9,405 nt of DNA. Source: an uncultured Burkholderiales bacterium (lineage in GTDB: Bacteria; Pseudomonadota; Gammaproteobacteria; Burkholderiales; Burkholderiaceae_E). Positions 5,998-9,405 of this stretch are shown piece by piece. The notes beneath the pieces were generated by a model. It had not been told where the DNA came from. It did no database searches and saw nothing but the letters and a program-made list of their open reading frames with translations. A program made the position numbers and the translations under genes. Numbering within the stretch: the stretch's first letter is position 1; each line of letters begins with the position of its first letter. Location: the NCBI GenBank assembly GCA_903923345.1, contig CAIXXI010000177.1:1-9405 (forward strand). The letters run 5' to 3'.

Positions 5998-7485
5998 TCA
6001 GCCCTTGGGGGCTGCGGTGCGCTTGGGCCATAGGCCGGCGATCAGAATGATGGCCGCAGCCAACGCGAAACCGATCGACAGCTTGCTGTGCAGAAAGATC
6101 ATCGGATCGCCGTCGGAAATCGACAGCGCCTGACGTACCGAGCGCTCGAAGATCGGACCCAGCACATAGGCGAGGATGACGATGCCCAGATCGAATCCAT
6201 GCCGACGCAGGAAGTAGCCCACGAAACCAAAGACCACCGCGACCACCACATCCGCCGGGTTGCCGCTGTTGGAGTACACGCCGATGAGGCATACCAGCAG
6301 AATCATCGGGGTGAGATAGGCCCGGGGGATGTCCAGGATCTTCACGAACAGGCCAATGAGTGGCAGGTTCAGCACCAGCAGCATGATGTTGCCGATGTAC
6401 ATGCTCGCCACCACGCCCCAGAAGACCTCGGGTGAGCGTTCAAGGATCTGCGGGCCGGGTGCGACGCCGTGGATCATGAACGCACCCAGAAGCAGCGCCG
6501 TGATCGCGTTGGCAGGGATGCCCATGCACAGCAGCGGCACGAATGCGCCGGTGGTACCGGCATTGTTCGCTGCCTCGGGACCAGCCAGACCTTCCACCGC
6601 ACCCTTGCCGAATTCCTCGGGGTTTTTGGACAGTTTGCGTTCCACGGCGTAAGAGAGGAAGGACGCAATGACCGCACCGCCCCCGGGCAGCAGTCCGACC
6701 AGAAATCCCAGCACGGTGCCCCGGCCGACCGGACCGACCGAACGCCGTGCCTCTTCAGCCGTGGGCAGAAAGCCTGCCAGCCCTTTTGGCGGGGCCAGAA
6801 TTTTCAGCTCGCTTTCTTCCTTGCGAGCCATGAACAGCACCTCCGACAACCCGAACAGCCCGATGGCCAGCGGCACGAGATTGACGCCATCGGCCAGCGT
6901 GAGGATGTCGAAGGTCAGCCGTGGCGTCATGGTCATCGGGTCCAGCCCGATCGTACCGAGCAGGAGTCCGAACGCAGCCATCAGCAAGGCGCGGGGCAGC
7001 GAGCCGCCCGACATGTAGGTGACCATGGACAGTCCCGCCAGCATCATCATGGCGTATTCGGACGGCCCGAAGGCGAGCACCATTTTGGCCAGCGGCGGCG
7101 ACAGGAAGCTGATCGCAATCACGCCAAGGGTACCGGCCACGAATGACCCGACGCCGGCAATGAACAAGGCCGAACCCGCCCGGCCTTTTCGGGCCATCTC
7201 GTAGCCATCCAGACAGGTGACCACCGATGACGCCTCGCCGGGGATGCGCATGAGCACCGAGGTGACCGTGCCCCCGTAGGCCACGCCGTAGTAGATGCCC
7301 GAGAGCATGATGATGGCCGAGGTCACGTCCATCTTGAACGTGATCGGCAGCAGGATGGCGATGGTGGTGAGCGGGCCCAGTCCGGGCAGGATGCCGACCA
7401 CCGTGCCGAGGAACGCTCCGATGAAGCAATAGAGCAGATTCTCGGCCGTCAGGACGATCGCAAATCCGTTAAGTAGCGCTTCCAT
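5998..7485 (-). CDS. tctA: TctA, large membrane subunit of a tripartite tricarboxylate (TTT) transporter
   Basis: A 495-residue polytopic inner-membrane protein of the usual TctA size (about 500). TctA forms the translocation path of TTT importers, which are secondary, ion-driven carriers fed by a periplasmic TctC protein. It shows the two family repeats, GTVVGILPGLGPLTT (residues 27-41) and GFLVGLLPGGGAVIA (260-274), the conserved GPEAANNA (302-309), and MGIPANAITALLLGA (321-335). Hydrophobic segments run through the whole chain, consistent with 10-12 membrane helices, and the last one ends in a basic tail (LWPKRTAAPKG). The ATG at 7485 is chosen because the 40 residues of upstream open frame overlap tctB and look non-coding in this frame. 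A GGGA lies 6 bases before the start. It sits 13 bp behind tctB and 19 bp ahead of the decarboxylase gene. TTT ligands range from citrate to aromatic acids, so the substrate is open. Confidence 0.93.
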   Translation of the reverse strand: MEALLNGFAIVLTAENLLYCFIGAFLGTVVGILPGLGPLTTIAILLPITFKMDVTSAIIMLSGIYYGVAYGGTVTSVLMRIPGEASSVVTCLDGYEMARKGRAGSALFIAGVGSFVAGTLGVIAISFLSPPLAKMVLAFGPSEYAMMMLAGLSMVTYMSGGSLPRALLMAAFGLLLGTIGLDPMTMTPRLTFDILTLADGVNLVPLAIGLFGLSEVLFMARKEESELKILAPPKGLAGFLPTAEEARRSVGPVGRGTVLGFLVGLLPGGGAVIASFLSYAVERKLSKNPEEFGKGAVEGLAGPEAANNAGTTGAFVPLLCMGIPANAITALLLGAFMIHGVAPGPQILERSPEVFWGVVASMYIGNIMLLVLNLPLIGLFVKILDIPRAYLTPMILLVCLIGVYSNSGNPADVVVAVVFGFVGYFLRRHGFDLGIVILAYVLGPIFERSVRQALSISDGDPMIFLHSKLSIGFALAAAIILIAGLWPKRTAAPKG

Positions 7486-7498
7486 GTTCAGTCCCGGG

Positions 7499-8044
7499 TC
7501 AGCGCACGAGCGACAGGAAGGCGCGCTCGATCGGGCCGGTCGGCAGATCGACGCGCAAGAGCCAGGCAAAGCACACCAGGCCGATGACGGATGCCGCCGC
7601 GCCATAGATCAGCGCACTGAGCCAGGAACGGCCTTCTGCAAATCGAACCAGCAGGATCGATACCGCGAACGCGGTCAGTACAAAGCCTGCGAAGGCAGAC
7701 CCGATGGCCAGCACGACCAGCGCGAGGCAATACAGTCCGAAGGTGGAACGCGTGCGGCCGAGTTCGGCAGCATCGATCGTCTCGGTGTCACCGTCTTCGG
7801 TCGCGCCATCGCGTCCAGGCCAGATCAGCACGATCACGGCCAGGCCCACACACACACTGGCCACGATCATGGGCCACAAGCCCGGACCGGGGCCATCCAG
7901 GGCCCATCGCTCCAGGCCCCATGCCTGCCACAGCCCGACCAGGGCGGTAGCCAGCAACGCGAGCGTCGCCAGCCGCACGCCCGATCCGGGTCGGACGGCT
8001 GACGCCTGAGTCGGCGGTTGGGGTGTGCTGCCTGAGCCCGCCAT
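7499..8044 (-). CDS. tctB: TctB, small membrane subunit of the TTT transporter
   Basis: A 181-residue membrane protein whose sequence is poorly conserved, as is normal for TctB, but whose features fit. There is a polar N-terminal tail of about 20 residues, helix 1 (about 23-42), the loop motif DGPGPGLWP (50-58) typical of TctB, helix 2 (about 59-75), a hydrophilic acidic linker (77-98), a hydrophobic stretch at 102-133 and helix 4 (142-163). It ends in DLPTGP, resembling the C-terminal 'LP' loop of the family. Its role is to assist TctA in the membrane; the exact function of TctB is not well defined. The gene shares one base with the end of tctC (TGATG junction, 8042-8046) and ends 13 bp before tctA, so the identification is also positional. 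No strong ribosome site is seen, which suggests coupled translation from tctC. Confidence 0.88.
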   Translation of the reverse strand: MAGSGSTPQPPTQASAVRPGSGVRLATLALLATALVGLWQAWGLERWALDGPGPGLWPMIVASVCVGLAVIVLIWPGRDGATEDGDTETIDAAELGRTRSTFGLYCLALVVLAIGSAFAGFVLTAFAVSILLVRFAEGRSWLSALIYGAAASVIGLVCFAWLLRVDLPTGPIERAFLSLVR

Positions 8045-9009
8045 CAGCGCTTCTTCGCCATGCCGGTTTCCTGAAGAATCGGCATCAGGTCCGCTTCGAT
8101 GCTCTTCAAATAAGCCTTGTACTCAGGCCCGCTGCGCCAGACCGGTTCAATGCCCAGCTTGGCGATCTGATCGGTGACCGACTTGTCGTTCATGCAATCC
8201 GCCAGCGCGGCGTCGACCCGCTTCTTGATCGCGGGGTCCACGCCAGTCGGATAGGCATAGCCGAACGGCCCGCGGGTCATGGCGTTGTAGCCCAATTCCT
8301 TGAGGGTCTTGACGTCAGGGTAGTCGGGCCAACGGGCCGGCCCTGCTGCGGCCAGAAACCGCAGCTTTCCGGCGTCGATCTGAGGGCGCATCTCGGCGAC
8401 AGTCTGGATCACGGCATCCACATGGCCGCCCACGCACTGGGAAACCGCCTCCAGGCCTCCGCTGAAGACGACCCAGCGAAAGCGCGCGCCGGTGGCCTTG
8501 GCCAGCTGGAACATGGCCACGACGTTGGTGATGTTGTTCGAACCATAGGTGACCAGGCGCTTTTTGCCTTCAGCCACAAGGTCTTCGATCGACTTGATCG
8601 ATGAGCCCTCGCCCACACCGATGCCATAACGCAACTCAGCCACCTGGCCGATGATGTCAAAGCCGTCCCAGGGGTTGTATTTCACATCCATGCCGGCGGG
8701 CACGGTGATGTGGCTCGAGATGGCTGCCATGCCGATGGTGTAGCCGTCGGGCGCAGCACTGGCGAGCGTGCTGGCACCCAGCGCTCCGGCGCCACCCACC
8801 ACGTTTTTCACGATGACCGTGCCTTGCAGCCGCTTTTCCAGGGCCTGCGCGATGATGCGCGCGGTCAGGTCGGTGGACGCGCCTGCAGCATTGGGGTTGA
8901 TGAGGGTGATCTCGCGCGCCGGCCATTTTGCGGATTGGGCACGGGCTGCTGGAAAGGTGGCCGCGGCCAATACCGCGCTGGCTGCACGAAGTGCGGTTCT
9001 GCGTTGCAT
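8044..9009 (-). CDS. tctC: TctC, periplasmic binding protein (Bug family) of the TTT transporter
   Basis: A 321-residue extracytoplasmic solute receptor of the Bug/TctC family, the usual length (about 320-330). The signal peptide covers residues 1-24: MQRRTALR with twin arginines, a hydrophobic segment and ARA|Q at the cleavage point. The RRxxL pattern could allow Tat export, as in many Bug proteins, but this is inference. Family landmarks follow: NPNAAGASTDLTAR (38-51), the ligand-loop region with Asp47; VGGAGALGA (71-79); APDGYTIG (86-93); YGSNNITN (155-162); and the SGGLEAVSQCVGGHVDAV segment (183-200), whose final Asp is well conserved. Ligands of Bug proteins are mostly carboxylates bound through two water-bridged loops, but the residue set here does not name one. 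ATG 9009 is preceded by AGGGAG 8 bases upstream. It is the first gene of the operon, with a leader of about 70 bases predicted. Confidence 0.93.
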   Translation of the reverse strand: MQRRTALRAASAVLAAATFPAARAQSAKWPAREITLINPNAAGASTDLTARIIAQALEKRLQGTVIVKNVVGGAGALGASTLASAAPDGYTIGMAAISSHITVPAGMDVKYNPWDGFDIIGQVAELRYGIGVGEGSSIKSIEDLVAEGKKRLVTYGSNNITNVVAMFQLAKATGARFRWVVFSGGLEAVSQCVGGHVDAVIQTVAEMRPQIDAGKLRFLAAAGPARWPDYPDVKTLKELGYNAMTRGPFGYAYPTGVDPAIKKRVDAALADCMNDKSVTDQIAKLGIEPVWRSGPEYKAYLKSIEADLMPILQETGMAKKR

Positions 9010-9017
9010 TTGAGTGT

Positions 9018-9023
9018 CTCCCT
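9018..9023 (-). promoter_or_regulatory. Shine-Dalgarno of tctC
   Basis: The minus strand reads AGGGAG, 8 bases before ATG 9009. Two of its bases (9022-9023) are shared with one arm of a 7-bp inverted repeat in the leader, so folding could affect ribosome access. Confidence 0.65.
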
Positions 9024-9054
9024 GGTCAGGTTGGCCTGCGGTCCGTGTGACCAG
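9022..9054 (-). promoter_or_regulatory. Inverted repeat in the tctC leader next to the ribosome site
   Basis: CTGGTCA (9022-9028) and TGACCAG (9048-9054) are perfect 7-bp inverted arms with a 19-base spacer. In the transcript they could pair as a stem just above the Shine-Dalgarno; in DNA they could be a dyad operator. Within the loop a GACC can pair instead with the GGTC of the upstream arm, giving a competing shorter hairpin. Pairing strength is modest and function is unproven. Confidence 0.35.
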
Positions 9055-9063
9055 CCAGCCGAT

Positions 9064-9081
9064 GCCCCGCTGTGCGGGTGC
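9064..9081 (-). promoter_or_regulatory. GC-rich hairpin at the 5' end of the predicted tctC transcript
   Basis: The segment folds as a 5-bp CCCGC/GCGGG stem with a 3-base loop (9066-9078), lengthened by two GC pairs past one bulged base. It falls immediately after the predicted start of transcription near 9081 and could protect the 5' end or act as an operator. Nothing else supports a function. Confidence 0.3.
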
Positions 9082-9087
9082 AGCGCG

Positions 9088-9116
9088 AGTGTACTGCGCG
9101 ATTGAGGGACCGTGAA
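9088..9116 (-). promoter_or_regulatory. Candidate sigma-70 promoter of the tctCBA-decarboxylase operon
   Basis: On the minus strand TTCACG (9111-9116) and TACACT (9088-9093) stand exactly 17 bases apart, the optimal spacing, and each matches its consensus hexamer at 4 of 6 positions. Transcription would begin near 9081, about 72 bases before tctC. The -10 is flanked by GCGC on both sides (9083-9086 and 9096-9099), similar to the candidate liv-type promoter at 2199-2228. Confidence 0.4.
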
Positions 9117-9190
9117 TGCCGGATTCTGCTCAGTCGACCGGGCGGCACTGTCAGCGGGTTTCAGCCTGCTGGTAAGCTCCCGGACAACCT

Positions 9191-9208
9191 TCAACCGCGG
9201 TCAACCGC
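9191..9208. repeat. Short direct repeat TCAACCGC, 10-bp period
   Basis: Two identical octamers, TCAACCGC at 9191-9198 and 9201-9208, are spaced by one DNA helical turn and joined through the palindrome ACCGCGGT. They lie 18-35 bp ahead of the flavin-reductase-like gene, where a regulator could meet RNA polymerase or the transcript start. It may be chance in GC-rich sequence. Confidence 0.35.
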
Positions 9209-9225
9209 TTTCCTGCAAAGACGCC

Positions 9226-9405
9226 ATGTTCTACGACACCGCTGCCGACAATCACGGACTGAAACACAATCCCTTCAAGGCACTCATCGTGCCTCGCCCC
9301 ATCGGATGGATCGGGACCCGCAGCAAGGCGGGCGTCTGCAATCTGGCTCCTTACAGTTTTTTCAATGCGGTCAGTGATCAGCCGCCGGTGGTCATGTTTT
9401 CTTCA
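9226..9405 (+). CDS. Flavin reductase-like, FMN-binding split-barrel protein, N-terminal part (gene cut by window edge)
   Basis: Sixty codons are present and the frame is open to the right edge. The sequence has the N-terminal signature of the flavin reductase-like/FMN-binding split barrel family (PF01613): NPFKALIVPRPIGWI (residues 15-29), then GVCNLAPYSFFNAVS (36-50) and PPVVMFSS (53-60), segments that form the FMN-binding barrel strands. Such proteins reduce or carry FMN/FAD for two-component monooxygenases, or act as stand-alone flavoenzymes; full length is usually about 200 residues, so roughly two thirds is missing. ATG 9226 is chosen because the conserved block starts shortly after it; no clear Shine-Dalgarno is seen. 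The gene is divergent from tctC across a 216-bp spacer, which suggests but does not prove shared regulation. The partner oxygenase, if any, would lie to the right of the window. Confidence 0.85.
   Translation, partial: MFYDTAADNHGLKHNPFKALIVPRPIGWIGTRSKAGVCNLAPYSFFNAVSDQPPVVMFSS

Noticed and set aside
6469..7146. Plus-strand open frame (225 codons) opposite tctA
   Set aside because: The translation is a low-complexity mix of Gln, Arg and His, typical of the antisense of a membrane protein, and no ribosome site or neighbour supports it.
7486..7605. Forty-codon upstream extension of tctA
   Set aside because: It overlaps the end of tctB, is Ser/Arg/Cys-rich and precedes a better ATG with a nearby ribosome site.
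8044..9009. TctC read as a TRAP transporter binding protein
   Set aside because: The APDGYTIG and Bug-type loops and the adjacent TctA/TctB identify a TTT system; TRAP DctQ/DctM partners are absent.

Overview
The window looks like a piece of a high-GC proteobacterial chromosome, most likely from a betaproteobacterium of the Burkholderiales type. That placement rests on overall base composition, tight 1-4 bp gene overlaps, and a tripartite tricarboxylate (TTT) transporter with a Bug-type binding protein, a family greatly expanded in that group. It is inference, not a database match. All of the sequence reads as ordinary, intact metabolic genes. There is no sign of a phage, insertion sequence, CRISPR array, tRNA or rRNA.

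Layout, left to right. (1) Minus strand, 1-2111: a branched-chain-amino-acid-type (HAAT family) ABC uptake operon, read right to left as periplasmic binding protein, LivG-type ATPase and LivF-type ATPase. The LivF gene runs off the left edge. The three genes overlap by 4 bp each (GTGA and ATGA junctions). No LivH or LivM permease is inside the window; they would have to lie beyond the left edge. (2) A 132-bp divergent spacer. (3) Plus strand, 2244-4253: an SDR-family oxidoreductase resembling the progesterone 5-beta-reductase/iridoid synthase (PRISE) enone reductases, followed 30 bp later by a two-domain rhodanese-type sulfurtransferase. (4) Minus strand, 4296-9009: a four-gene operon read right to left as tctC, tctB, tctA and a thiamine-diphosphate-dependent decarboxylase of the benzoylformate decarboxylase/acetolactate synthase superfamily. 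Junctions are a 1-bp overlap, 13 bp and 19 bp, so the decarboxylase is very probably co-transcribed with the transporter. (5) A 216-bp divergent spacer with a candidate promoter and leader hairpins. (6) Plus strand, from 9226 to the right edge: the N-terminal 60 residues of a flavin-reductase-like (FMN-binding split barrel) protein.

How they may work together. The TTT system probably imports an organic acid, and the adjacent ThDP enzyme probably acts on a 2-oxo acid derived from it, or on that acid itself. The enone-reductase-like SDR, the rhodanese and the flavin reductase suggest a small catabolic neighbourhood for an unusual, possibly aromatic or sulfur-bearing carboxylate, but no gene here fixes the substrate. 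The most useful leads are the transporter-decarboxylase operon, the non-canonical active site of the decarboxylase, the PRISE-like SDR/rhodanese pair, and a GCGC-flanked AGTGTA element found at the candidate promoters of both minus-strand transport operons.
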